Positions 33,732 through 42,278 of a DNA stretch of 64,000 nt are shown one piece after another. The position numbers and the translations under genes were made by a program. The notes below the pieces were generated by a model. That model saw only the letters and a list, made by a program, of their open reading frames with translations, searched no databases and was not told the DNA's origin. The stretch's first letter is position 1. Every line of letters starts with the position of its first letter. Origin of the DNA: Clostridia bacterium (GTDB lineage Bacteria > Bacillota > Clostridia > Oscillospirales > Acutalibacteraceae); NCBI GenBank assembly GCA_017416485.1, contig JAFQCH010000025.1, positions 60,649 to 124,648 on the forward strand. Reading direction: 5' to 3'.

Positions 33732-35513
33732 TTATTCTTCGATCAGACCGTAGTAACGGCCGAGCCAGTAAGCGAATGTGTAAACATAACAACTTTCGAT
33801 CTGTGTCATGCCGCCTTCTTCGGTTTTCCATTCATACGGATTTCGGTCGTATTTGGAAATAAAACGTTCGTCGGGGGGAAGCAGTGCGGATGTTTCCTTG
33901 TAGCCGCCGAAACGGTAACGGCGGGCAATGTCCTTGCGGGAATCAATGTCACAGCCCGAGCAAAGACGGCTTGCATTGGTTCTGCGGAACCAGTCAATCA
34001 TCATTTCGCTGTCAACATAAGCATCGGGACAGGCTGCAAGGAACGGAATGTCATAACCCGGGTCGTGTTCGCGGCGAATGGTGCCGTTCCAACTCTTGAA
34101 TGCCTTGCGGAAGTTTTCCTTACGTTCAGCATCCGTTTCAAGCAGAATCAGCGGCCAGAGTGCAAGGGTTGCAAGCATGTGGTCACCGAACATCATTTCT
34201 TCCACGGAATCTGCCATGGATATCATGGAACTCATGTGGAATCGTTCTTCGTGCTTGAGGGGCAGTTTGTCATATCCCTGTGCAATCAGGGTATTGAATG
34301 TGTCATTCCACTTTCCTTCAAACTGACCCGTGACATACATCATAACACGCAGATACATGAGAATCTGTGCCGAGTTCAGGCAGGCATCCGCCCAACCGAA
34401 GGAGGTGTTGAAATAGTCAATGTTCCACTTTGCCCATGTGGTCGGCTTGCCGTGGCATTCACGAAGTACGAAGCCGTTATCAATAATGTGATTGAGCGTG
34501 TTTGTACCCGACATGATCAGCAGTTCATCCAGTTCAGGGTCATCGGGACCGAGGATTTCGTGTGCCATCCAGATATTGACAAAATGGGTCGTGATTTCGT
34601 CACTGCTGGTGTCACCTTTGTAAATGATGTCATCATCCGTGAATCCTTCATCGCGGTACAGTTTTGCAAGTCTGTCGGGCACGGGACAGGGGGAGTCAAA
34701 GACCATGCCGACCATGTTTTTATGAATGGAATCGGATGTGGTGACAACATAGGTCTTGTCGCCCTGCTTTTTGTAGAAAAGACCGTCATCGGGGCAGGGT
34801 TCGGCAGTTGTGACATAGGTTCTTGCAACAAAACCGTTTCCTCTGCCCGAAATGTTCATCAGAAGAAGTGCTGCTTCCACGGCACGGGTCGCACTCTTTC
34901 TTGCTTCAAGCACGCGTTCATCTTCGGCACCGTATTTTTCTTTCAGCACATGGAAACGGCACATTTCACCCATGGCATAGCTTGCGGTGAAGCAACCGTC
35001 GTTGTCGGAATGGTTGTAAGGAACCTTGGACTCTTTGACACGGGGAACGGTCAGGTGTCTTTGTGTTACCATGCCTCTGCGGTCAACATATTTTTTGGTT
35101 TCAGCACGAAGAATATCGCCGAGTTCTTCTGCCGTGTATTCCACCATTGTGATTCTGGAAGCACCCGTTTCGGTCAATGCCCAAACGGCATCGCCGTCTG
35201 CCCACAGGGATTTGACATGGTTGTCGGGCAGGTCACGGTCTGCACTGAAATACATGATTTTGTCATATTCTCTTTCGGCATTGGGATCGTAACGAGTGAG
35301 ACCGGTTGTTGCCCCCAGCCACAGCACACCGTCTTTTTTAAGTGAACAGGTGTATTCACTGCGTTTGCTCGGCAGCGGAATATCAAGCCCCGAAAGGTCG
35401 GGCTTCTTTGCTCCCGCAAGTTTGAGTTCGGTCGGAATCTGTTTTTTTGCGTACTTGTTATAGATTTCGCAAACACGGGTCAATGTTTTTGGGATTTTTA
35501 TCGGAAAAGCCAT
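33732..35513 (-). CDS. Protein of unknown function in mannoside operon (propeller-like segment plus helical domain)
   Basis: A 593-residue protein that I do not recognise as a characterised enzyme. An early stretch, KKDGVLWLGATTGLTRYDP then HVKSLWADGDAVWALTETG (about 60-125), looks like two blades of a two-component-regulator propeller. The rest is helix-rich with many Trp, Tyr and acidic residues, compatible with an (alpha/alpha) barrel as in several carbohydrate-active families. No signal peptide. The ATG at 35513 has CAGGAGGT upstream. Placed first in an operon with GH38 and GH130 enzymes, it is probably a glycoside hydrolase or glycan-binding factor acting on the same mannose-containing substrate; this rests on context. 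Confidence 0.7.
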   Translation of the reverse strand: MAFPIKIPKTLTRVCEIYNKYAKKQIPTELKLAGAKKPDLSGLDIPLPSKRSEYTCSLKKDGVLWLGATTGLTRYDPNAEREYDKIMYFSADRDLPDNHVKSLWADGDAVWALTETGASRITMVEYTAEELGDILRAETKKYVDRRGMVTQRHLTVPRVKESKVPYNHSDNDGCFTASYAMGEMCRFHVLKEKYGAEDERVLEARKSATRAVEAALLLMNISGRGNGFVARTYVTTAEPCPDDGLFYKKQGDKTYVVTTSDSIHKNMVGMVFDSPCPVPDRLAKLYRDEGFTDDDIIYKGDTSSDEITTHFVNIWMAHEILGPDDPELDELLIMSGTNTLNHIIDNGFVLRECHGKPTTWAKWNIDYFNTSFGWADACLNSAQILMYLRVMMYVTGQFEGKWNDTFNTLIAQGYDKLPLKHEERFHMSSMISMADSVEEMMFGDHMLATLALWPLILLETDAERKENFRKAFKSWNGTIRREHDPGYDIPFLAACPDAYVDSEMMIDWFRRTNASRLCSGCDIDSRKDIARRYRFGGYKETSALLPPDERFISKYDRNPYEWKTEEGGMTQIESCYVYTFAYWLGRYYGLIEE

Positions 35514-35545
35514 AGTAACCTCCTGCAATATATTTCTGACTATAT

Positions 35546-35574
35546 ATTTTATATAAAAATCAACAAAAAGGCAA
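35546..35574 (-). promoter_or_regulatory. Promoter of the mannoside operon
   Basis: Minus-strand TTGCCT (35574-35569), 17 bases, TAAAAT (35551-35546), upstream of the start at 35513. Confidence 0.55.
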
Positions 35575-35594
35575 GAGCATAAAAAAAATTTGTA

Positions 35595-35623
35595 TTGTAT
35601 TCTAAAAACAGAGCGTGTATTAT
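35595..35623 (+). promoter_or_regulatory. Promoter of tcdA
   Basis: TTGTAT (35595-35600), 17 bases, TATTAT (35618-35623), with AAAGGAG before the ATG at 35655. Confidence 0.5.
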
Positions 35624-35654
35624 AGATATATCTACCAAATAAAAGGAGTTTGTT

Positions 35655-36362
35655 ATGCAAGATTGGCTGCAAAGAACAAAAACTTTACTCGGTGAACAGG
35701 CGGTTGCCCGTTTGCAGAATGCACATATTGCCGTTTTCGGGTTGGGCGGCGTCGGCTCGTTTGCCGCAGAAGCACTTGCGCGTTGCGGAGTCGGTGCCTT
35801 AACGATCATTGATGCGGATGTGATCAGTGAATCGAATATAAACCGTCAGCTTTTTGCATTGCATTCCACCGTCGGTGAAAATAAAACCGAAGTTGCCCAA
35901 AAGCGTATTCTTGACATCAATCCCGATTGCAAAGTGCGCATTCTGACCGAATTTTACGAAGCCGCCAAAGCGGAACAGTTTTTTGATGTGCAGTATGATT
36001 TTTGCTTGGATGCCATCGACACCGTGTCTGCAAAAATCAGCCTTGTTGAACAATGCAAAAAAAGAAACATTCCGCTGATTGCCTGCATGGGAACGGGCAA
36101 CAAACTGCATGCCGAAAAATTACAGATCAGCAAACTGTCCAAAACCAACACCTGCCCGTTGTGTCGTGTGATGCGTAGGGAACTGAAAAACCGCAATCTC
36201 GGCGATATTCCTGTTGTGTGGTCAGACGAAGAACCGCGATCTGTCTGTGTGGATGATGCCAATGGCAGACATGCTCCCGCAAGCATAGCATTTGTGCCTC
36301 CTGTGGCAGGATTTTTGCTTGCAGAATATGCGGTGCTTGAACTAATAAAAACTGATTGTTGA
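35655..36362 (+). CDS. tcdA: tRNA threonylcarbamoyladenosine dehydratase (TcdA/CsdL family)
   Basis: A 235-residue E1/ThiF-fold enzyme that cyclises t6A37 of tRNA with ATP. The nucleotide-binding GLGGVGS is at residues 29-35, IDADVISESNINRQLFAL gives the Asp and Arg contacts, and CLDAIDTVSAKISLVEQC is the family's central segment. DEEPRSVCVDDANGRHAPASIAFVPP near the end is typical of TcdA rather than of MoeB or ThiF. It is a housekeeping gene, between divergent mannoside operon and a lipoprotein gene whose promoter overlaps its stop codon. Confidence 0.9.
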   Translation: MQDWLQRTKTLLGEQAVARLQNAHIAVFGLGGVGSFAAEALARCGVGALTIIDADVISESNINRQLFALHSTVGENKTEVAQKRILDINPDCKVRILTEFYEAAKAEQFFDVQYDFCLDAIDTVSAKISLVEQCKKRNIPLIACMGTGNKLHAEKLQISKLSKTNTCPLCRVMRRELKNRNLGDIPVVWSDEEPRSVCVDDANGRHAPASIAFVPPVAGFLLAEYAVLELIKTDC

Positions 36363-36387
36363 CCGCAGGATTCAGAAATGGTATAAT
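36359..36387 (+). promoter_or_regulatory. Promoter of the YD-like lipoprotein gene
   Basis: TTGACC (36359-36364) overlaps the tcdA stop codon; 17 bases, then TATAAT (36382-36387). Confidence 0.7.
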
Positions 36388-36413
36388 AAATTATCATCGA
36401 ATGGAGGAAGAAT

Positions 36414-37463
36414 ATGAAAAAAGTTATTGCCTTTTTAATGATTTTTGCACTGCTGCTTGCCTTGTGTGCCTGCGGCAAAACAACTGTTGATCCGACAGAA
36501 GCAGTTTCTCAAGAAGCAACACAGAATATTTCCGACGGTAATGTGGCAAACGGAACCATTACTGACGGTGATTCCGCAACACAGGAACAGCAAAGCTATG
36601 AGTTTGCAACAAGCACACCTGTGCAGAAAACAGAGCCGACGATTCCCGTCTTGGAAGACTATACTTTTACGGCAGAAAAAACCGACAATACCGAAAATTT
36701 TGTTTTTGCAGGTGAAACCTCGCAGACGCAGACCTGCAACCGCATTGTGTTGACCACTGAAAAAGGTGTAACGGAAATTGCTGTCAGTTTTGCCGAAGAC
36801 GGCAGTGCCCTGACGGTTTACACCCTTGAACCCGGCGACAAAAAATTCAACACATTGGCCGAATTTGATGAACAGGGAAGGCTTGTTTCCATTAAAAACG
36901 GAAGCGGTTCGTATTCTGTTTATACCTATACCGACAACACCTGTGTGTTAAAAGCATATACGGCGGAAGGCACTTTACTGGATATGAGAACATATTATTA
37001 CAATGAAGACGAGTTGGTCGAGCGCGTGGAATGCAGCGATGAGCAGAGTATTTATGAAACTTATTATTACGAACATACCGAGGACGATAAGATTGCATCC
37101 TTGCGTGTTGAAAATAGCAGCGGTTATGTTCTTTATCAATATACTTATAATGCCGCCGGTAAAACTGATCGTATAAAAATTGAGCAGAATAATGAATTTT
37201 ATTGCTGGCAGATCTATACCTATGACGAAAACGGAAAAAGAGATTCTTATCTGTACCGAAAAAACGAAAATCCCGAAGAATCGCATCCCTATGATATGGA
37301 CATCCTGTATTATAACCAGTACGATGAACAGGGAACTTATATCGGCACTGCAGAAGTTGACTCTGTAACAAACGAAGTATATTTGACAGCGGCATATGAT
37401 TTTATCACAACGAATTATCCGCACTATGCCGAATTTATAAGTAGCCATTATGCAACCTATTAA
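36414..37463 (+). CDS. Lipoprotein with YD/RHS-like tyrosine-rich repeats
   Basis: A 349-residue lipoprotein: signal sequence with lipobox-like LCAC and lipidated Cys at residue 20, then a Thr/Gln/Glu-rich spacer to about residue 75. The mature domain holds several short beta-hairpin units such as YSVYTYTDN, MRTYYYNEDE, YETYYYEHTED, YQYTYNAAGKTDRI and WQIYTYDENGKRDS, which resemble YD repeats of RHS proteins and the MORN-like or toastrack variants in Firmicute lipoproteins. No enzyme motif. It would sit on the outer face of the membrane. GGAGGAAG precedes the ATG. Single-gene unit with own promoter and terminator. Confidence 0.75.
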   Translation: MKKVIAFLMIFALLLALCACGKTTVDPTEAVSQEATQNISDGNVANGTITDGDSATQEQQSYEFATSTPVQKTEPTIPVLEDYTFTAEKTDNTENFVFAGETSQTQTCNRIVLTTEKGVTEIAVSFAEDGSALTVYTLEPGDKKFNTLAEFDEQGRLVSIKNGSGSYSVYTYTDNTCVLKAYTAEGTLLDMRTYYYNEDELVERVECSDEQSIYETYYYEHTEDDKIASLRVENSSGYVLYQYTYNAAGKTDRIKIEQNNEFYCWQIYTYDENGKRDSYLYRKNENPEESHPYDMDILYYNQYDEQGTYIGTAEVDSVTNEVYLTAAYDFITTNYPHYAEFISSHYATY

Positions 37464-37468
37464 GAGTA

Positions 37469-37507
37469 AAGTCCCCATGTGATTTTTGGGGACTTTTACT
37501 TTTTTTG
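37469..37507 (+). terminator. Rho-independent terminator after the lipoprotein gene
   Basis: AGTCCCCA (about 37470-37477) pairs with TGGGGACT (37487-37494), followed by T-rich sequence to 37507. Confidence 0.8.
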
Positions 37508-37608
37508 TCGTTATTTCATTGATGCAACAAATTGTGTCGTTCTGTTTTGCGTAAATTTGCGTGACAAAATCTGTTTTTTATGCCACAATAGAGGTGGAGG
37601 TGATGCTT

Positions 37609-39030
37609 GTGACAAAGGTCGCAAAAACAATCAAACGGCTTCGTGTGCAGAACAATATGACGCAGGAAGCGCTTGCCGTCCAATTGAATGTGACACGGCA
37701 GACCGTGTCGGGATGGGAAAACAACCGTACACAACCCGATATCGAAACCCTCGCTCGCATTGCGGAAGTTTTTTCGGTTGAAATTGAAGAACTTATCTAC
37801 GGACAAAGCCGTGTGCAACGCGAAAAAAAGACCGATCCGCAAAAACTCATCATTGTCATTTTTGCCGTCATCGGCAGTCTGCTGCTCGGCAGCGGTCTGA
37901 TCTTTGTGTTCGGCGGGTTCTGGGAATATATTCCAGATGCCTTGCTGTCTGTATTTGCCTTTGTTCCGATGCTTGCGGGGCAGGCAATCGCACTTTACAC
38001 CTACCGCAAAAAATATGGCAGCCTTGCATGGCGCGAGGGTACAGCCGTTTTGTGGTGTGCAGGCTGTGCCGCTACAGTCGCATTGGCAGACAGCATCTTT
38101 TCCGTTTCGACTGACTTTTTTGAATGTTTCCTGTTTGACGGCTTGCTGTTCTTGCCCGTTATTTTTCTGTTGGATGCCGTGTCGCCGTTGGTGGCTTACT
38201 ATGCGGCGGTGCTTGTGTTCGGAATCAACAAACTTGATTACACGGGCAAGCTTGTGTATTTCTTCGTGACGATCGCTCTGCTGCTGGTCGGTATCTTTTT
38301 TACCCTTAAAAAACGCAAAAACAAAGAAGATGTGCGCTATATTTACAGTGTGTGGCTGAGTACAATAGCCAGCTTTGTCCTGCTCGGTGTTTGCTTGTTT
38401 CACTTTGAACAAGGATTTCTCGCCCTGTTTGGTTTTGCTTTTCTTGCTCTTTTTATGGCCGACAAAGGCACAAACAATGTCATGCCTGCCGCTTCGCTCG
38501 GTATGCTCGGTACGGCGGTGGTCAGTGTTGTCAATGTGATACACCTGCATCCGGAAGTATTTTATGACGACTATGATTTTGAGTTGGATTCTGTTGCGCT
38601 GATTGCCTTTTTGCTGTCTGCAGCTTGTGTTGCGATCGGTTTTCTGCTCGGTAAAAAGAATCTTCTTGCCAACAAACCGAAGCTGTTTTTCTGTGTGTTT
38701 GCTGCCGTTGTATTCCTGCTTTCATTTGCAGGCGACACGAATATGTTTGATGAGTGGATCTTTTACCCCGCACTTTTTGCCGGTGTTGCACAGGGGGCAA
38801 GTCTCATTGTTGTCGGTGCAAAGAACGGACGGTTTATTCCGCTGAATCTGGGTATTGTGATGATCGTCGCTCTGCTCGCTTCCGTGGTTTACATCTTCGA
38901 TCTTGATTTGTTCGGCTACGGTATCCTGTTCATCATCGTCGGCGCGGCAATTCTGCTTATCAACTTCCGCTTCTCAAAGCGAGTCAAACAACTTGCCGTC
39001 AAGGAACAGGAGGTGCAGTCTGATGAATAA
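37609..39030 (+). CDS. XRE-type HTH regulator fused to DUF2157-like multi-TM domain
   Basis: A 473-residue protein. The N-terminal 65 residues form an XRE/Cro helix-turn-helix (AKTIKRLRVQNNMTQEALAVQLNV, then RQTVSGWENNRTQPD), followed from about residue 85 by some ten to twelve hydrophobic segments like the DUF2157 membrane family. It would be a membrane-bound DNA-binding sensor. The GTG at 37609 is chosen because a full GGAGGTGAT site lies 8 bases upstream; the ATG at 37603 would overlap that site. The stop overlaps the next gene, a GDYXXLXY-like protein, the usual companion of DUF2157 proteins. Signal sensed is unknown. Confidence 0.75.
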   Translation: MTKVAKTIKRLRVQNNMTQEALAVQLNVTRQTVSGWENNRTQPDIETLARIAEVFSVEIEELIYGQSRVQREKKTDPQKLIIVIFAVIGSLLLGSGLIFVFGGFWEYIPDALLSVFAFVPMLAGQAIALYTYRKKYGSLAWREGTAVLWCAGCAATVALADSIFSVSTDFFECFLFDGLLFLPVIFLLDAVSPLVAYYAAVLVFGINKLDYTGKLVYFFVTIALLLVGIFFTLKKRKNKEDVRYIYSVWLSTIASFVLLGVCLFHFEQGFLALFGFAFLALFMADKGTNNVMPAASLGMLGTAVVSVVNVIHLHPEVFYDDYDFELDSVALIAFLLSAACVAIGFLLGKKNLLANKPKLFFCVFAAVVFLLSFAGDTNMFDEWIFYPALFAGVAQGASLIVVGAKNGRFIPLNLGIVMIVALLASVVYIFDLDLFGYGILFIIVGAAILLINFRFSKRVKQLAVKEQEVQSDE

Positions 39031-39595
39031 GAAAAACAATGCAGTTATTTTAATTGTCATTTTCGTTTTGCAATTACTTGTTCCTACCGGCATGGTCGCA
39101 TACACATCCTACATTGATTGGGGACTCGAAAACCGTGCCGCCGTTTATAAGTTTGAACTGAACGCGGTGGAATGGATGCATCCGTCAAACGTGTATCTGA
39201 TGTATGATTTTTCGACGGACGGAATATATGAAGGAACATACTGTGCCGTAAAAACGGGTGCGGATGGCTTTGCGGACATCAAAATAACCGACAAGCGGCC
39301 GAAGGGAAATTATATTCGCTCGCAAACAGGGCGATGGTATAATTTACCTTCACAAATGCGCGGGTATGAACTGCAAACGCAGTTCTCCGAAGACGATTTC
39401 CGATGGCTGTATTTTGTCCCGGCATCCCAAAAGGAGGATTGGGGATGGCGGCAGACGGAAAATTATTTCGATGAAGCGTATGCTGAAGTTCACATCTTCA
39501 AAGGCCATGCTGTCACCAAAGCGGTTTACATTGACGGCAGAACAATTGAAGAGCACATTGCTGAATGTGTTCGACTCGGAATTGTAAATGAATGA
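39023..39595 (+). CDS. GDYXXLXY-like membrane-anchored protein
   Basis: A 190-residue protein with one N-terminal transmembrane segment (about 7-25, VILIVIFVLQLLVPTGMVAY) and an extracytoplasmic domain. The order and context match GDYXXLXY proteins that pair with DUF2157/DUF4401 membrane proteins, although the name-giving motif is here degenerate (SNVYLMYD). C-terminal AVYIDGRTIEEHI is in line with that family. It overlaps the stop of the regulator gene by 8 bases with CAGGAGGTG upstream, so the two are co-translated. Likely partner in signal perception. Confidence 0.6.
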   Translation: MNKKNNAVILIVIFVLQLLVPTGMVAYTSYIDWGLENRAAVYKFELNAVEWMHPSNVYLMYDFSTDGIYEGTYCAVKTGADGFADIKITDKRPKGNYIRSQTGRWYNLPSQMRGYELQTQFSEDDFRWLYFVPASQKEDWGWRQTENYFDEAYAEVHIFKGHAVTKAVYIDGRTIEEHIAECVRLGIVNE

Positions 39596-39673
39596 TTAAA
39601 ATGCTACAAAAATAGAATTTTGTTGTTGATTGTAGGTTGTGTTGGAAAAAATGATATTTAACAAAATTTTCAA

Positions 39674-39703
39674 TTGACAATTGCGAATAAACTGTGGTAT
39701 TAT
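39674..39703 (+). promoter_or_regulatory. Promoter of the dockerin-repeat protein gene
   Basis: TTGACA (39674-39679), 18 bases, TATTAT (39698-39703), 32 bases before the ATG at 39736. Confidence 0.7.
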
Positions 39704-39735
39704 TGCAAGTGAATGATATTTCAGGAGGAAGAAAT

Positions 39736-42174
39736 ATGAAAAAAATTATTGCAATTTTACTTTCCGCAATGATGGTCATGATGCTTGTTGTGCCTGCCTT
39801 TGCGACAGAAGCAGATGCTGAAGAAGAGTTTGTTATTGCAAAATATTGCCTGGGTGACGTTGACAATAACGGTATCATCAGTGCCGCAGATGCAAGATTG
39901 GCTCTTCGCTTTTCTGTTTTTCTTGAACAGCCTGTAGGCTATCAGTTCATTTGGGCTGATTATAATAAAGACGGCAAGCTGCTGGCCGGTGATGCAAGAG
40001 ATATCTTGCGTGTTTCCGTCGGTCTTGAAGAACAGATAGCCCATTCCGACGAAAGTGTAGACAGTGATGTTGCTGCCACATGGCTTGAAGACGGCTTTAA
40101 GGGCAAGGTTTGTGCATATTGCGGCCGACCCGTTGAAGAATCTGTTGAAGAACGCAAGGCACTGCTTGCTGCTGTTGTTGATGATGCCAATGCCTGGGCT
40201 GCAAGTGCAGGCTTTGATTCCCTTGTGGAAGGCAATGTTGATCTTGCCGATGCAAAGGCTGAAATCGTTATCAATGTGGACGGTATCTGGGAACTCGAAG
40301 AAGACCTTGCCGGTGCTTCTTTTGACGGTCTTATGACGGCTATCGGTGATGCAGTTGAAAAGTATGTCGGAGATTCCGTTGTTACTGTTGTTGATAATAC
40401 CGTTTACAAAGACGGTGTTTTCCAGAACACCGCAATCAAAAACGCTCTGTTTGAAATCGGTGCAGGTTTCTTCTTTAAACTTGCAAATCTCGGCGAAGAT
40501 CTTGTTTACGGCACATATGCCGTAACCGTTGATGATGAAGCCTTTGACCTTGTTGTCAGATTTGACGGCTCCGAAGAAAACGTTGCAAAGGTAAAGAGTT
40601 TTGCAGCTACTGTTGCAGATCACATTGCTGCTACTGTCGTTGACGGGGATCTTGTTATTGATGTAATTGCCCCCGATGCACTTGCAAATTATATTGCTTC
40701 TTTCGACAGAGACCTTGATGATGTTACAATCGGTGCCGGACTCAGCCTTGTTTCCGCAATGGATATTGAAAGTGTCTTCGGCAGCCAGACAAGTGCAGTC
40801 AACAGACTTTGTGCAGTTCTCAATTCTCTTGATGGTTTTGTCAACAAGGTTCTTGCCAAAGTTTCTTCCGCAACCGTCACCACCATGAACGGCGAAGCAA
40901 TTGAACTTCTTTATGAAGATGCTTCTTTTGAACCCGATGCGGATAAAGCTCCTTTCAATGCCTTTGTTGAAGCATTTACCAACATTCTGAGCGATGAGCT
41001 TTTTGAAACGAAGGTTGGTGAATTCGAAAACGGCGACTATTATACAGTACAGCTTGATGTTGCTGTTGATATGTCCAACATCGGCGATATGGTCAATTCC
41101 ACCATCACAGAAACCATCTATATCAACATCCATGTTTTTGATGATCCTTCCGAAGAACCCGAAGAAGATGTTTCCATTCTTCCCGGTTTCGCAGCTACTG
41201 CAAATTCCTGGATGACGGAAGCCGGTTTTGATTCCCTGCTTACTATTGAAGCTGATACAGAAAAGGAAACTCTTGATTTTGTTATTGATGTGGACGGTAT
41301 CTGGGAACTTGAGGAAGATCTTGAAGGTCTTTCTTTTGACGGCCTTATGACTGCTGTCGGCGATGCTTTTGAAGCTTGTGTCGGTGATGCCGATGTTACG
41401 GTTGTTGACAAAACTGTTTACAAAGACGGCGTTTTCCAGAACACTGCTATCAAGAATGCACTCTTTGAAGTTGGTGCAGGTTTCTTCTATAAGCTTGCAA
41501 ATATTGGGGAAGACCTTGTTTTTGGTTCCTATGCTGTTACTGTCGGTGAAGAAGAATTCACTTTGAACATCAAGCTTGCCGGCTCTGAAGAAAACCTTGC
41601 AAAGGTCAAGAGCTTTTCGGCTACCATTGCCGAACACATTGCAGCAACGGTCGTTGACGGCAATCTTGTTATTGATGTCAAAGCTCCCGATGCACTTGCA
41701 AATTATATTGCTTCTTTCGACAGAGATCTTGACGATGTTACAATCGGTGCAGGTCTTAGCCTTGTTTCCGCAATGGATATTGAAAGTGTCTTCGGCAGCC
41801 AGACAAGTGCAGTCAACAGACTTTGTGCAGTTCTCAATTCTCTTGATGGTTTTGTCAACAAGGTTCTTGCCAAGGTTACTTCCGCAACCGTCACCACCAT
41901 GAACGGCGAAGCAATTGAACTTCTTTACGAAGATGCTTCTTTTGAACCCGATGCGGATAAAGCTCCCTTCAATGCCTTTGTTGAAGCATTTACCAACATT
42001 CTGAGCGATGAGCTTTTTGAAACGAAGGTCGGTGAATTCGCAAACGGCGACTATTATACCGTACAGCTTGACATTGCTGTTGACATGAGCAATATCGGTG
42101 ATATGGTCAATTCCACCATCACAGAAACCATCTATATCAACATCCATGTTTTTGATGATGTTGTTCTTGGCTGA
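39736..42174 (+). CDS. Secreted protein with N-terminal dockerin-like domain and two 338-residue repeats
   Basis: An 812-residue exported protein. Signal peptide 1-24 (ending FATEA). Residues about 38-97 form a type I dockerin-like pair of calcium F-hands: GDVDNNGIISAADARLALR and ADYNKDGKLLAGDARDILR. Then a CAYCG linker and two tandem units of about 338 residues (about 140-470 and 485-810), each containing VDGIWELEEDL, TVYKDGVFQNTAIKNALFE, APDALANYIASFDRDLDD and FGSQTSAVNRLCAVLNSLDG. The units are nearly identical in their second halves. No catalytic motif recognised. A dockerin implies docking to a cohesin scaffold; its N-terminal placement is unusual. AGGAGGAAG precedes the ATG. Confidence 0.8.
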   Translation: MKKIIAILLSAMMVMMLVVPAFATEADAEEEFVIAKYCLGDVDNNGIISAADARLALRFSVFLEQPVGYQFIWADYNKDGKLLAGDARDILRVSVGLEEQIAHSDESVDSDVAATWLEDGFKGKVCAYCGRPVEESVEERKALLAAVVDDANAWAASAGFDSLVEGNVDLADAKAEIVINVDGIWELEEDLAGASFDGLMTAIGDAVEKYVGDSVVTVVDNTVYKDGVFQNTAIKNALFEIGAGFFFKLANLGEDLVYGTYAVTVDDEAFDLVVRFDGSEENVAKVKSFAATVADHIAATVVDGDLVIDVIAPDALANYIASFDRDLDDVTIGAGLSLVSAMDIESVFGSQTSAVNRLCAVLNSLDGFVNKVLAKVSSATVTTMNGEAIELLYEDASFEPDADKAPFNAFVEAFTNILSDELFETKVGEFENGDYYTVQLDVAVDMSNIGDMVNSTITETIYINIHVFDDPSEEPEEDVSILPGFAATANSWMTEAGFDSLLTIEADTEKETLDFVIDVDGIWELEEDLEGLSFDGLMTAVGDAFEACVGDADVTVVDKTVYKDGVFQNTAIKNALFEVGAGFFYKLANIGEDLVFGSYAVTVGEEEFTLNIKLAGSEENLAKVKSFSATIAEHIAATVVDGNLVIDVKAPDALANYIASFDRDLDDVTIGAGLSLVSAMDIESVFGSQTSAVNRLCAVLNSLDGFVNKVLAKVTSATVTTMNGEAIELLYEDASFEPDADKAPFNAFVEAFTNILSDELFETKVGEFANGDYYTVQLDIAVDMSNIGDMVNSTITETIYINIHVFDDVVLG
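40664..42149 (+). repeat. Tandem 1,014-bp intragenic duplication (near-identical halves)
   Basis: Sequence at about 40664-41135 recurs at 41678-42149 with only a handful of differences (offset 1,014 bp, 338 codons). The preceding halves (about 40200-40660 and 41215-41675) are more diverged, so the unit is old but its second half has been recently homogenised. Confidence 0.85.
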
Positions 42175-42195
42175 TATTGATTAAAAAGTAATCGG

Positions 42196-42267
42196 AACGG
42201 AGTCTTTTTCCGTGCGTACGGCAACTCTGCCGTACGCACAGAGGACTCCGCGTTTGTGTTTTTTTAG
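42196..42267 (+). terminator. Large nested-stem terminator
   Basis: An inner perfect 12-bp stem (42212-42223 with 42228-42239) lies inside an outer stem CGGAGTC/GACTCCG (42198-42204 with 42244-42250), followed by a T-run at 42260-42265. The next gene's ribosome site begins directly after. Confidence 0.8.
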
Positions 42268-42278
42268 GAGAGGAAATT

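Noticed and set aside
39757..42147. A 796-codon open frame on the minus strand opposite the dockerin-repeat protein
   Set aside because: It mirrors the plus-strand codon bias and the internal duplication, has no ribosome site or recognisable domain, and the plus-strand frame has signal peptide, dockerin motifs and promoter.
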